Source: Davidsoniella eucalypti
Taxonomy: Eukaryota > Ascomycota > Sordariomycetes > Microascales > Ceratocystidaceae
Length of the DNA stretch: 64,000 nt
Reading direction: 5' to 3'
Assembly (NCBI GenBank): GCA_004009845.1
Contig: RMBW01000030.1
Span: 186,001 to 250,000, forward strand
Shown here: positions 1-12,106 of the stretch, one piece after another
Numbering within the stretch: position 1 is the stretch's first letter
How the letters are laid out: each line of letters opens with the position of its first letter
Notes under the pieces: generated by a model
Told to the model about the DNA's origin: nothing
Seen by the model: only the letters and a program-made list of their open reading frames with translations
The model's database searches: none
Position numbers and translations under genes: made by a program

Positions 1-3000
1 TCGGACAGGATGACCAAGTGTATATTTATTTACCATACTTTAGTCACAGGTGTCTATATTTTATTCGTCTATCTGCTGTATTATTGCTCCAGTATGTAGA
101 AAGCTGTAGCTTCCCGTGTGCTATATGTAGTGTAGTGGCAAATATCGTGCCAGCAAATCAAAGCAAAGGGACGTGTCAGTCATAACGACCTGGGTGGATG
201 TACATATAGGTATCGTAAGTCACATAGAAACATACATTGTGAGTACGGAAACGGATCTACAGAGATGTACCACAAGGCCTGGCATACACGAAGAAAATCG
301 GAGAAATAAACGCTTGGTGTTGTAAGGGAGACGATAAAAACTGTTCGTTCACATAGATCGTATACATGCAAGTGGGGTGTTACAACTTGAGGTTTTATCA
401 TGTAAATGTAGCATAATGTGATAGATTACAATGCCAAAATTATATGAACACTGAGAGCAAATACGGGCTATATCATATCTGTGCACATATAGGCCGTTGT
501 TGACTATAGTTGAATACTACGCTTATATGGGGACCAGCAATCTTACAAACTGCAAGTACATGCTTTATATAATTGCAGAGACCGAAAAAACTGACTGAAG
601 AAAAAAAGACGGAGTGAACGACCGGCTTCATCACACAGCTTTTATGCAAGGGACGAATGCTCTAATCTGTTATTCCTTGGATAATCTGTATCAGCGTGGC
701 TTTGTCGATACAAGTCAGGGCATATGCACGGCTGATCAGTTTGCATTCTTCTTCTTCATTGCTGCTGAAAAAAAAAAGCAAGCAAGTAACCCAGTAGATC
801 TCGGCCAACTGGCTGGCTTTCTACTGTCTCGCCCAGCTACCACTGGAGTAGTTCTGGCGTTCTTACTATTGGCTACTGGCTTTTGAATGACGAGAATCTT
901 GTAGTGAATACAAAACTCACTAGCATCGTCATCAGCGCATCAGTGGCGGCCTGTGATTTCTTTTTCGTAGTTCCCTTTATCTCGAGTGCTGCTTTTATTT
1001 TCTTAGCATAGCTGGAATTCGTGATTTACTCAACGCGGCTACCGTATGAGCTAAACAAAAGAAGTGATAATACACAAGAAAGCCCTAGTATTCTTGGACT
1101 CTATTCAGCTGCTTGTCGTACTGGCTAGTGCTCAATGACGCCTATAGTTGGAACACATGCCGCCACGTGAGGGCAAGTCCATCGCTCCCTTATTTCTTAC
1201 ATTTGTAGCTTGGGCTGTAGGAACGAGATATACAGAGTATACAGATATATAGCCGTAAAGCGTTTTGTTAATTGCAATACCCGATATACTGGCTCTGAAA
1301 TACTCGACAAGAACATGGCCAAGGCACACGTTTTACTTGGCCAAAGAGGAGAAAATCTTGTTAAAGCCAGTAGTAGATAAAACTTGTTATTTTCACACTA
1401 GCAACAACGATGTCTTGAACTCGTGAATATGCAAAAATTAAACGAACATGACATGACATGTCGTTATTTTCAGCCGGCATCTGTCTGGCTATTTTACCCT
1501 ATCCGTACAGAGATCTCAGAGGTAGACAAAACCCCGAAACTGAAATTGGAAGACCAGATATATACTGTTTTCTTGTGCCGTGTTCTTTTCCTTTGAGAGA
1601 GAGGGGAAGCTTACTTGGGTCCTAAAGATACCGATGCTGACTCTACAATATGGATCAGGGTGTACTTTGGGCTGAGAAATGTCTTGAATTTCGTGCTTGA
1701 AAATAGTACATGTATGTGTTCAGGGCCATCGAAACCAGATTCCTTGCGCTATTTAATAGGCAATGATAGCCTGTATGTCCCTATGCGTATATTGACAGAT
1801 CACGAGGGAGACGGATAATGTGAAGCAAGCACGGTGCATAGGGAAAGGGAACTCTGGTGACTTATACCTCTTCTACGTTGTATCATGCCTGCTTTTCTGT
1901 TTTGCTGGCCAGAACCAAACATCACGCATCAACGGTCCGACAGCTGCTATAAAAAAAAAAAAAAAAAAAAACCCAAGTCCCTGGGGCCAGGCTTGTAGTT
2001 CTTGTCGTATCAGTGCACGTTGTATGTCGGGAATTCCAACTCCTAACTCTAAATCTCAGTATGTCACCTCATCATATAGGGCTACTGTTTCAAGGTAATT
2101 GGAACGACTGCACTTCAGCGTAGCATTATATAGTAGTGATATAGCAGTTCTTTAGTTTATTCTGAAATTGAGAGTGAGATTCATAGCAAGATCGAGATAC
2201 GGAGTAACCATGTCCATGGTGTATCATTTTCTAGCCGCAGTTTTCTCCTTTACTGTGCTGATATGCTTCATATGGTGCCTGCAGCCCACTAGTATTTTGC
2301 CTATGAGTCTGCTATACATAATACATCGAGATGATACAATAAGGGCCTAGTCATCATCCAGGCTCTGATTCTTTTCATTACAGGTCCCTACCTAGCCCTG
2401 TTGAAAGCCAGACGATCAAACAAAGACAGGCGAGCAAAAAGGCGGCGATGGACAACACAGTAGCATCTGTATCTAGGCAATATCAACCGTAGCTATTGTC
2501 ACATCACAATGAAGCCGTGTCAGCACGCAAAGCGAGCAGGCAAGCATATGTTTTTCCGTCAGTGGGAAGTTTGTCCTATAAGTTAGCCTGTGATGCTATC
2601 ACACTGACTACAAGACTCGTGTTCATGGTAAATATGTTCATACATATAGTTTGTATACGTATATAGGCGGGCAGAAAAACCAGCATTTTCCGAGCTTCTT
2701 ACCTGCTGACGAAGCGATTCCGTTTGTTTCTTATTCCTATTCTCAGCTCATATAGGACGTCAATCAGCAACTGTTTTAATTGTTGATCCGGCAGACTTTG
2801 TCTTTCCAGGTGGAACTGCCTGTCCGGAGATATTTTATCTTATTTTACATATCTCATTCTTGTTTGCACATTCATATATTGCACATTAAACGACCTAGTA
2901 GCGTCTGTTAACTGAAATCAGAGTCAGGATACTACAGTGCTTTGATAACAGTACACCTGATTTCAGCCAGAACAAGTGACCCCTGCCATGATCTTCACGA

Positions 3001-5159
3001 GAGGGGGGTTGTTATCTATACCCCCCCTATGTATCTTTCCTACATATGTTGCTTTTTTTTGCCTGCTAACATGTTAGTATTAATATTCGAAGCCTAACAT
3101 GAGAAAGTCGAGGCAGGAATCTCATTCACTAATCACTAAATAGAACCTCCTTTTATTTCTGCTTTGCCTCCTCACAGCTTCTTTTAGATGAGCATGAAGT
3201 ATGAAGCCGTTCGTCTCATAGTTTCTACAGTGTCTCCTTTTGTCCATTGACACTGACAATACAGCAAACAAGCAAAATCCACGTCTGTGCCATCTTTCTC
3301 GCAGGAACAAATAGTGTACAGACATGCTAAAGAGGGTCTGGGAGACGCAGATAAACCTACATATTGTGGCGTTTTAGCACCCGTTTGAAGGCCGCTTTTA
3401 TTTTCCAGCTTGTAGTTTATTGTGTCTTATTTGGACACAAGAATGCACTACTCTCTCTTACAGTCATTTGAAACTATTGTGCTGAACAAACACCGGTATT
3501 TTGTGGCCTATAAAGGCTTTATATGGTTAGTTCCGAGAGAAGACTTGGAGCCAGAAGCAGTTAAGCGGAAAAAAGAAGCTATAGCTTTAGTGTTAGTATC
3601 ATAAAAACAGACTAGCTCAAGTTAGTCGAGAAATCACCTGTTTAGAAACGAGAATTATGATTAAAAAAAAGACCATACATTTATATCTGTAGGTCCTCGG
3701 GCAACTTGTGTAATATTTGTGCACGTTATATGTAATATAACAGCACAGCATATAGAAGCCGAAATACGAAGTTCAGCCTGAGTTTGTATTCACGAAAGGG
3801 AATCGTTCTAGCTGAGACAGTCCCAAATAATGGAATCACTAGTTGCTCAAGCGATAGATACTAGTGTATCTGTGTATAGCTTTTATGAGTGATGATACAC
3901 ACACTACTATCAGCATACATGCCTATAGAGGTACAGTAAAGAACACCACTTGCAGTAATGCTTTTGTTTCCGAGCTATATAGTTGGATAGCAAAGCAGAA
4001 TAGATACCTTGGACGATAAGTTGACTGATTTGCTGGCAGTGTCTATCCGCCCCGTTCTTCTACCATTGTCAACCGATGGGCAATTCTTATCTCATAACCC
4101 TGGGCTATAGTTGGGCTACGATAGCGCTACAACACGTATAACTATCTTGACTTGTATAGCTATAGGCTGATATACATGTAAATATGGCGTCGTGTTTATT
4201 GCATGCCCTGATACATCCTTTCTAACGACACGACACGACCTCGATGAGAGTGACAATAAATAGTGTTATATCATTTCCATTTTTCATTATTTAATATGGT
4301 GCTTTTATGTACTATGCAAGGAGAGAATCAGGGGAACAATAAAGATCACGTCTTATGGTTTTACATACTTGTATATATAGTACACAAAAACAAAAAAGCA
4401 CCCATTTTATCAGACAAACAAATCGACGCCCTCTCGTGCTGACCGGACTGTTCACTTGCAAAACAAAGTAGCAACAGCCAACATCTGTGCATGGATAAGC
4501 TAGGAGAGAAAGGCTAGGACGACGAGGAAGGCGAGCTTCCGGGGAGGGGAGGCGCCTCGATCCGTAGAGTAGCAGATCTTGGTTTACCTTGAACCGGCTG
4601 TAGAAGAAAAAGAAAAAGAAAAAGAAACAATAGGCAGAGCAGGCAACCTCTTTCTCTAGGATCGAGTCTCACTATAGAACAAGAGAGGAGGGTGGAGAGC
4701 TGGAAGTAGAAGAAAGAGAGGGATACAACTGTTTGCGTGTATTTATATATTCACCCCCAAGGAACAACGCTGTACTGAATCCTCTTTATACCCTTTATAT
4801 AATAAAACAAGCCTGGTTGTTGAAGTTGTATAATTGTGCGGGACATGTAGTTGTAGCTGTGATTATAGTCACAGCTCAGTCTGTGAACTATATGTAGACA
4901 ACATGGCTTTCAACTTAGGTTGGAGTAGGATATCTTGCGCCGGACCCCTCTAAGTAAAGCCCTTTCACATGAAGCTCTATTCACTTATCCTGTTTTGCTT
5001 GGTCTGCTCTTAAACATCACGTCTATAGACTGCTGCCTGAAAAAATACAAGAAAGCTTCGACTCAATTTGACTTCTTCTTCTTCTTAGTAAAAAGGACGG
5101 AATAAAATAGACATAATTTAAATGCTTTTTTATTGTTCAACAATACCGGTATTTAGTCC

Positions 5160-5178
5160 GGGGGGGGGGGGGGGGGGG
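5160..5178 (+). repeat. G19 homopolymer
   Basis: Nineteen consecutive G in AT-rich intergenic DNA, about 1 kb upstream of the C2H2 gene. Confidence 0.85.
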
Positions 5179-5559
5179 TTAAACATCTGGCCAGGTACGA
5201 AAAAAAGAGCAAACTAGTTAACATTTATTATTAAGCTGAGAGTTGTTATTTCATTCTATAACTCCAACCAAGTAGACTCTTTCCCTACCTTTTTCTCTTC
5301 CTCTTCCTGTATTTTGTTTTATTTTATTTTATTTTAATAATTTGTAGATTTTATCTTGACTTAGCCAACTACCAATCCTTGAATCTTGTATATTTTTTGT
5401 TATTATTCTGCTATACTTGGCAATTTTTTTCCTTTGATTATCATTGTCGACAACTTTATTCTTTTATTTTCTACATGATAACGTACACTGTTCATAATCA
5501 ATCCAGGCAAAAACAACACCATACACTGTTTATATAGCCCCTCCATCCCATCCCCAACC

Positions 5560-6205
5560 TGCAATAACGCCTTTGGCATCTTTCTTTCACTTTCACAGTC
5601 CGGTCTTCATATCTTCTTTTCCCTCTTCCTTCTGTCTTCTTGTGCAAGGACGGAGTCACGTCTCTTCTCTTCCGAGTCCAGTTCCTTGTTTTGTGCTTTC
5701 TGGATATATCCTCTTGTCACTCTACTCGGCTAACCTGAGGCCGTCAAGGAGTCACTCGTTTTTCAATCATCTTATCCGTTTCCTGTCTTTATATCGATTG
5801 ACGTCCACGACCAGCTTTCATATACAAGCAAAATAAGCATCAATCTATATTGGTGAATCTTCTCTTCTCCATCTTTCCTTTTCCCTTAGAGTCTCGCGAC
5901 TGTTCTTGCCCTTTTTCAAGAACAAACGACCCCCCCCCCCAGCAAAGAAAAGATACTCAGTCGTCCAATACAGCAGGACACACAGAAGAGAAGCAAAAGA
6001 ACTATCTAATACAACGCCACTCAACCTTGACTCGCGTAGCATCACAAAATACAGACGGGAACAAGCGGTAGCTGCATCCGTATATACACATATTGTGTAC
6101 TATCAAAACGACCTCTTCGTCTCTATCGCCATCTTTGATCCTCTCCCACCGGCAGCTCCTCGAGCTTACAGTCTTGCTCTCCACCGGTATATCTGATATC
6201 TCAGT
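5560..6205 (+). promoter_or_regulatory. Pyrimidine-rich probable promoter/5' leader of the C2H2 gene
   Basis: The + strand is rich in CT blocks (TCTTCT, CCTTTTCCC, CTCTCC) up to the ATG at 6206. Long pyrimidine-rich leaders are common upstream of regulatory genes in filamentous ascomycetes. No transcription start can be fixed from sequence. The short open frames here (for example 5573-5836) are compositional and I do not call them genes. Confidence 0.35.
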
Positions 6206-8475
6206 ATGATGTCCAGTAGCATAATGGACAGTGCTGTTAGCTTTGAGCGCAGATCGCCATACACGCTCCCGCCAGTAATGGACGTGCCTCGTAAGTAACT
6301 CCTGTGTTTCCAGTATCCAATATCGCACACGATATATTGCGTATATATCTTCTTTGCTCTGTCTTTGCTCCGTCGTAGTCTATACCACTACATGATCACA
6401 TCCTATCTCCATGCTGCCCGCTATTTTACTTCCCGTACTCTGTCTTGCCTTGTGCACGTAAATATTACCTTTTTTTCATTCTTTTTTTCACTTCTACCTT
6501 TTTGTGTATCTTGGCACAGCAGATGCCAGTGCTGCTGTCGCTACTCTGCCAGTTATTTTCACGCAGGAACCATGCTTTGCGAGCCTAGTTACGCTTCTTC
6601 ATGGTTACTGTGTTCCCGTTGCCTTGGACTAGCTTCTCAAAAGGCTACACGGTCTTAGGAACCGGGCGAGAGTTTATATACAGCTTCCAGCTTGGTTTGC
6701 CGTTGCTGTATAACCTGCCTTTTTGCCGGCCTAGCAAAGCAACAACGGACTACTGTTGCATAACTTCGGTTCTGGTGTGAAAGGGCGTTCCTCCGCACGA
6801 GTTCACGAGTGTCACTCTTGGGTTCTGCTTTGGGAAGGCAACGCCTCGACCCATCCCCGAGTGGTTGTATCATCGGTGTTGGAAAGCAACTGCCCATATG
6901 GATCACCGTCCCTAACCGAAGCCTGCGTGTTCGGACTTTGAGCATATGTATATGCTCCCGTTGATGCCATCATAGAGGATGGAAAACATGTATAAACACC
7001 ACTGTCTGCCACCCTCCTTTTTGATATCTTCCTGGAATGTGTGTCTTCACTAGGCTTCGAGTCTGTTACAGCTTGCATTGTCTCCTCTCGCATACTCTCT
7101 TCCACTTTATCTTGCTCTCGTATTCCTGTCTCTATCAACTTATACTTACAATGGCGTCTTCTATTCTCTGTTGCCCTGCTATAACACAATGTCCCTTTCT
7201 TAACGATCTATATGATGTGGCGTTACTCGGTCCGTTTCCTTATCTAACAGGTTCAATAGGCATGTCTTTCGATGGCCTGAGCCCCAGCAACACACACATG
7301 AGCACAGGCTCTGGGACGTCGAACTCAGGCGGCATGACAAGCCACTACGGCCAGTCGGGATCGTGGCCAACGCCGCTAAGCTCCTACACAATCACACCAG
7401 CGCCTCAAGCATCTGGCGGATCACAGAATCAGCAACAGAGCTCTCAGAGCCAACACGGCCATGCCAAGATGTATGAAAACGCAGCTCATATGGGCTATGA
7501 TCCACGAACATCATCACGCTCGCCTGGAGCGACTGGTGAAGCCGTGTTGCCACCTCCAGTATACGAGAGTGGCCATCATCACGATCAGCCACAACAGCAG
7601 CAAACACAAAGCCAGTCTCACTACCAGACCAACAGTGCTTCGACCCCATCGTCGTCTGGCCATCACTCGCCTTTCTCGCGTGACCCCGCCCTCTCACTAG
7701 CTCCAGTCCACTCGGGTAGCGATGGTAGCCACAGCCACGTCCACAGCCACTCACCACCACAGCCTCCGATTCTAACTTCCAACGGCCCCTCGACTGGTCA
7801 ATCCATGGCGCAACCGCTATCTCTTGATACATACAAGGCTCATGCCCACGCCCATCCGCACCATTCGCCCAGCCAGACCTACTATACGCCTGTGTCCTCG
7901 ACCTGCAACAGCGGTGGTGGCAACAGCAGCACACCTGGCTCAACACCAACGCCTACGCAGCACTCGTTCCCGCCATTTTCCTCCGGCGGCCCAATGCCAG
8001 CACCCATCAGTGCCATGGCCGGCCGTGGACGTCTCTCGTCTTACGGGGCACCGGGTCTCTCGCCATACCAGCCAATTCCAACACATCACCATGCCATGAG
8101 CCATCGGCCTGTCTTGTCTAATATGGGCAACCCTGGTGGGCAGATGTCGATAATGGCTGGTGGCATGATGCCGTACATGGGCCCGATGTCGTATATGGCA
8201 CATGGTCAGCCGCACCAGGAACGGCCTTATAAGTGTGATCAGTGCCCACAGTCGTTCAACCGCAACCACGATCTTAAGCGGCATAAGCGTATCCACCTGA
8301 GCGTCAAGCCGTTCCCTTGCACGTTCTGTGACAAGAGCTTCTCGCGCAAGGATGCCCTGAAGGTATGTCTCTACGTGTCTCTTGCATATATGCTGTGCTC
8401 ACACTAACTCTATCTGTCTGTTTGTAGCGCCATCGTCTTGTCAAAGGTTGCGGGAGCCGCCGTGCAGATAACTAA
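6206..8475 (+). CDS. flbC-like: C2H2 zinc-finger transcription factor, FlbC-like (3 exons)
   Basis: Model: exons 6206-6290, 7251-8362 and 8428-8475, giving 414 aa. Exon 1 encodes a short N-terminus (ERRSPYTLPPVMDVP) and ends at GTAAGT; the acceptor CTAACAG at 7250 restores frame exactly. Intron 2 is GTATGT...TTTGTAG. The middle is a long low-complexity tract rich in Ser, His, Gln and Pro, typical of fungal activators. The C-terminus has a classical C2H2 finger (YKCDQCPQSFNRNHDLKRHKRIH, about residues 355-377), then a second finger (PFPCTFCDKSFSRKDALK/RHRLVKGC) split by intron 2, with a Cys as probable last ligand. From memory, this finger pair resembles FlbC, a regulator of asexual development in Aspergillus; that assignment is family recall, not a search. 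Another start (7151 or 7262) is possible if the 960-nt intron 1 is wrong. Confidence 0.87.
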
Positions 8476-9276
8476 GGGACATGACGTCGGCAAAACAGTA
8501 AGCATGTCTGTTAGCCTGTTGGTGTAATGCTTTACTCGACGTCTTCTTTAGGTCTTATTTCCTTTGCTTTCATTGTTTCAAAACATAACTACTACTACCA
8601 CTTGACCGTTTTGCATCTTTTTTTTTCTACCTAGAGGTCACGTGGGACGTCCGGTTTGTTGTTGTTGTTTACGATAGAGATGTTGTCATTTGTGTTTTTT
8701 ATTTCTTTTATTTTCTCTTCTTTTGTTGTATCCTGGGATACTTTATTTGGACATTCGGGCATCTTTTTTTCTTTTTCATTTTTGACACAAAAAAGAGATG
8801 TCAGGTTTTGACTGCTTTCATTCGGCTCATGGGTTTTTTTTTTTCTTTCTGGTTCTCACTTGGTTATATGGGTTGTCCGTCCTATTCATCATGGAGAGTT
8901 TTGTCTCTTCTGCTTCGCTTTATTCCTTTTGACGTCTTGAGAACTTGCTGATATTGTTTTGGGGGTTCTTCTTGTACCTCCTCTCTTTTTCTTTTGAGTT
9001 CTCCTTACTACTGCTATTTATTGGCCTTTTTTATTACTTATCTTTGCCATGCATGGAAATATTGGATGGATATGGACTTGATTTCTTTACTATTTTCTGA
9101 ATAGTTGCGGTCAAAAATATACTGGTTTCCTTCACCTTTTTGTACTCTATAGTTTGATGCTTATAATGCTGTATCTTACGTGAAATCGTTTTGTAATAGT
9201 GAGAATCTTATTGCTTGTAGTACAAACGCAGGCCAAACAGACAACGTATTGGACGATATGACTTGCGTTCAAGAAT
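8476..9276. other. 3' flank of the C2H2 gene, T-rich
   Basis: T-rich DNA without a gene. It probably contains the 3' UTR and polyadenylation region of the C2H2 gene, then AT-rich spacer up to the left end of the LINE relic. No feature with a defined motif was recognised. Confidence 0.5.
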
Positions 9277-10755
9277 TGATTTGATTTGGTTTGATTATAT
9301 TTAACGTCTACCTAAATCACTAAGATCATACGACGCCGGGTTGGCTACCGGACAGATATTTAAAGTTGTGCCTGTATATTAAAGTTGTTTTGGCAATTTT
9401 AAAGTGTAAAAACTAGTTTGAAATGTAGTGATAAGTGCAAAGCAAAGAAAGGTAATAGTAGAGGAAATAGTAGAAAGAAGCAGTAAAAGCAATATGGAGG
9501 AAACAAGAAGAGCGAAAAAAAAAGAAGAAAAAAAAACCTTGTCACAGCTGTAGAATCATCAAAAGAAAGCAGCACCCAATCAAAACATCATTCACATGCT
9601 CCTCAGGCCAGGAAGCCCTCCTCACAATCCGCGAAATCGTCCTCGTCTTGATTCCCCAAGTCCAAGGGACAGACTGGAAGTGTTGCGCCGTCACCCATGC
9701 GGCCTTCTCGAGCCACACCTCGGGTCACCCAATGGGCCTCAACTCGGGTTTCAGCCATCAGGATGCCCACGGTTCGGGCGAGCCAGGCTGAAGTGGTCTT
9801 TGACATACGTTGTTGTAGTATCTTGAACGTAGTTTCAGACCTCGGGTCCATCGATCCGCCCTGGGAGAACACTATGGGGTAGAACTGCTCGCCAGCTTCC
9901 AGGGGGGGCATTTACCAATCTTAGCGTTGTAACTCTTGTTCAGAATGGTAGATGCTTCCCTTGAGTAGTGTTCCCCGTGAAGCGTGATGATTGTCAGGTC
10001 GTAGAGCTTGCGCAATCCAACCTCCTCGAATCCCCAATCGGCTCGTCGGCCGGAGTCTTCCTCATCGTTGTGCCTGAAGTGGGGTTCCAGGTCGCACGGG
10101 ATTCCTGACTGGCGGAGAGCCTGGTGGAAGCAGTTTCGGACCATGTTGTGAAGGCGGTGAGTTGACCGGGCACGGGTCGTGGTCCGTTGGCACTTTTGGT
10201 GATGGGCCCACTTGACAGTCTGGTGGCACTCTGGGCACGGCTTGTCCGTCATGGGGTCCGGGAGTAGGAAACGTTCGCTGGTCATGCCCATAAGGAGGGA
10301 ATCAGCAATGATTTGGCGTCTGCTGGTTGGCTGTATTCCCACCTATTGGCGTCCAATGAACGTCTTGTTGTCACCGAAGTCCTTCCTTTTTGCTGGTGAC
10401 AGGCGGTCCCAAAGTCCATCGTACCTCATGCCGTTGAGCTCCGCCATGACTTCCTTCTGCCGCCGCAGTCCCTCCGGGCGGGTCGCTTCTGGGTTCCGGA
10501 CACACTCCAAGTCGGCGTAGGCCTGGGCCGTCGCGACGGGAAAGACGGCAGAGGCTTGTTCCAGATAGGAAGGGATACCCATCCCCCCCAAGCTCATGGG
10601 CAAAGCCATGATGTCTTCGCCCCTCCGCTTGACAAACTCAATAGCTTTGTATGTGCGGGACGAGACCGTCCCCTAGCCCCGAAGAACTAGTGGTCCATAC
10701 CTCCACTATGAGCAGCAAAAACAAATACAAAAAAAAAAAAAAAAAAAAAAAAAAA
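9277..10755 (-). mobile_element. Truncated, decayed non-LTR retrotransposon (LINE), RLE-type C-terminus
   Basis: Read on the minus strand, this holds the 3' part of a LINE ORF (10655 down to 9603) followed by an AT-rich 3' region ending near 9277-9295 in TCAAA-type repeats, a plausible 3' tail. The other edge carries an oligo(A) run on the + strand at about 10729-10755. The same two edges recur in a 212-bp copy at 18141-18352, which supports treating this interval as one element. The 5' part of the ORF (most of reverse transcriptase) is absent. Confidence 0.75.
9603..10655 (-). pseudogene. LINE reverse transcriptase C-terminus with CCHC motif and RLE-like domain, broken
   Basis: The protein begins inside the post-RT region (residues FVKRRGEDIMALPMSLGGMG resemble the conserved LP-LRLGGLG stretch). 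It continues with a zinc motif CPECHQTVKWAHHQKC (C-x2-C...H-x3-C) and a following RxxRHN-like helix. Then comes an acidic segment RADWGFEE...LYDLTIITLHG, which could be the PD-(D/E)xK core of the restriction-like endonuclease of R2/CRE-type LINEs. It is dead: an in-frame TAG at 10343-10345 interrupts it, and a frameshift at a C7 run near 9902-9908 moves the last ~100 codons (beginning LEAGEQFYPIVFSQGG) to another frame. There is also a stop just upstream of the first homologous residue. An APE-type L1 relative is less likely because APE elements lack the RLE tail. Confidence 0.75.
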
Positions 10756-10756
10756 C

Positions 10757-11279
10757 AGTGCATCCACAAAACTATTCCCCAAAAGACAGATCCACAAAAC
10801 CAACTCCTAAGTGGAGCTACCATCCCCACTATTCAGTGAGCCTCCAAGAGGCTGGTGATCGTGACCGTAAGAATGAAAATTTTGGCGTAATCGAGTCGGG
10901 TGCTATGGATGAAGCAACAGCGACAAGATTCCCGCGCCGCGGGGTCGGGCATCCGGAACCTTCAAAAGGCTGCCCGCCGTGTGTGAGTGTGGCTCCCTGA
11001 GGTGAGTGGATAGACTCGGGAGACCAACGATCGAAAAGGTGCGGGGTCGGTCGCTGGTGAGAACATCCCTCGAGAGGGGAAATCGGGCTCAAGGCCTCAC
11101 GAAACGGTGCTTCGAAGTCGACAAGTGTCAAAAAAGAAAACGAGAATGGACAGCAGCATTGGGGATATGTGCTGGTCGCTCTTAAAACCCACGACGAAGG
11201 GGAAAAATTCGTCTTTGGACGGAGGGGGAGGTACTCGAACTCAAAGGTACCCCCCCGAGGGTTGTAGGAGGGAAGGTTG
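10757..11279 (-). repeat. Family E repeat copy, inverted, 3'-truncated (E4)
   Basis: On the minus strand this starts with CAACCTTCC at 11279 and follows the E units at 11357-13626 through the CCCTCGGGGGGGTACC block, the GACCAGCACATAT block, the CTCTCGAGGGATGTTCTCACC block and on to GGGGAATAGTTTTGTGGATG. It lacks the last ~190 bp of E and runs into the oligo(T) edge (minus strand) of the LINE relic. It is more diverged than the three tandem copies. Short frames on either strand are not conserved genes. Confidence 0.85.
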
Positions 11280-11342
11280 GTCAAAACATCTTTTCCAAGA
11301 TCTAGAAGACTATATGTAGATTCATAAACACCATCAAATATC

Positions 11343-11356
11343 GCGAGCGTAATTGG
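11343..11356 (+). repeat. Left target-site duplication of the E array (14 bp)
   Basis: GCGAGCGTAATTGG here is repeated exactly at 13627-13640, where its last 10 bases are the first 10 bases of tRNA-Gly. It therefore represents the original upstream flank plus tRNA 5' end, duplicated by retroelement insertion. Confidence 0.9.
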
Positions 11357-12104
11357 CAACCTTCCCTCCTACAACCCTCGGGGGGGTACCTTTGAGTTCA
11401 AGTTACCTCCCCCTTTGTCCAAAGACGAATTTTTCCCCTTCGGCGTGGGTTTTCAAGAGCGACCAGCACATATTCCCGATGCTGCTGTCCATTCTTTTTA
11501 TCTTTTTAGACGCTTGTCTTTATTGATGCATCGAGTATGAGGCCTCGAGCCCGACTTTTTCCTCTCTCGAGGGATGTTCTCACCAACAATCGCCCCCTTT
11601 TCGCCACACTCTCTCGCGATCGCTGGTCTCCCGAGTCACTACACACTACAAAGCTCAGGGAGACACACTCATACTCGAAGGGCAACCTATTTCTGAAGGT
11701 TCCGGAAGCCCAACCCGCGGCGCGGGAGTCTTGTCGCTGTGCCTCTACCATCGCACCCGACTCGACTACGCCAATTTTTCTCTTCTCTCGACACTCGATC
11801 ACCAGCCTCTTGGAGGCGCGTCGGATGGTGCGGTCACCTGATTACGTGGATGGTAGCCCCACTTAGGGCTTGGATGATGTGGGTCTGTTTTATGGGGAAT
11901 GGTTTGAGGATGTTTCGAAGTTACAGGGGGTATCCCTGAAGGCGTCCTATGGAGACCCGGGAGGGTAGTCCGGACCCGGACTAGGATACGGGTGGAAGTG
12001 GATAAGATATACCGGAGACAGAAAAATCGGCACGACCGGACTCGAAAATCCACTCGTAATAGTTTAGGAAGAGAATAAATATAACAACAACAACAACAAC
12101 AACA
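11357..12104 (+). mobile_element. Family E retroelement copy E1
   Basis: A 748-bp unit from CAACCTTCC to a short (AAC)n tail preceded by GAATAAATAT. It is nearly identical to E2 and E3, with scattered substitutions. It has a 5' GC-rich block and no protein of recognisable family; conserved open frames on both strands look compositional. A 3' simple-repeat tail plus target duplication suggests a non-autonomous non-LTR element moved by target-primed reverse transcription. A TTTGAGTTCGAGTACC segment near the 5' end is weakly B-box-like, so a SINE is possible but unproven. Confidence 0.85.
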
Positions 12105-12106
12105 GC

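Larger units (their letters stand above)
1..6205. other. Intergenic region upstream of the C2H2 gene
   Basis: No convincing gene seen. Open frames are short, unsupported by splice-linked exons and match no family I know. Visible structure: an A21 run at 1951-1971, a G19 run at 5160-5178, TTTTA-type microsatellite near 5316-5336, AAGAAA repeats near 4600-4630, and a C11 run at 5930-5940. From about 5560 to 6200 the + strand is pyrimidine-rich, which would fit the promoter and 5' leader of the gene starting at 6206. Confidence 0.6.

Noticed and set aside
2998..3060. Short G and C runs resembling a hairpin
   Set aside because: AGAGGGGGGTTGTTATCTATACCCCCCCT could pair, but it is isolated, not next to a gene, and too short to assign a function.
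7392..7949. 185-aa minus-strand ORF opposite the C2H2 gene
   Set aside because: Antisense of the low-complexity Ser/His/Gln region; no family features.
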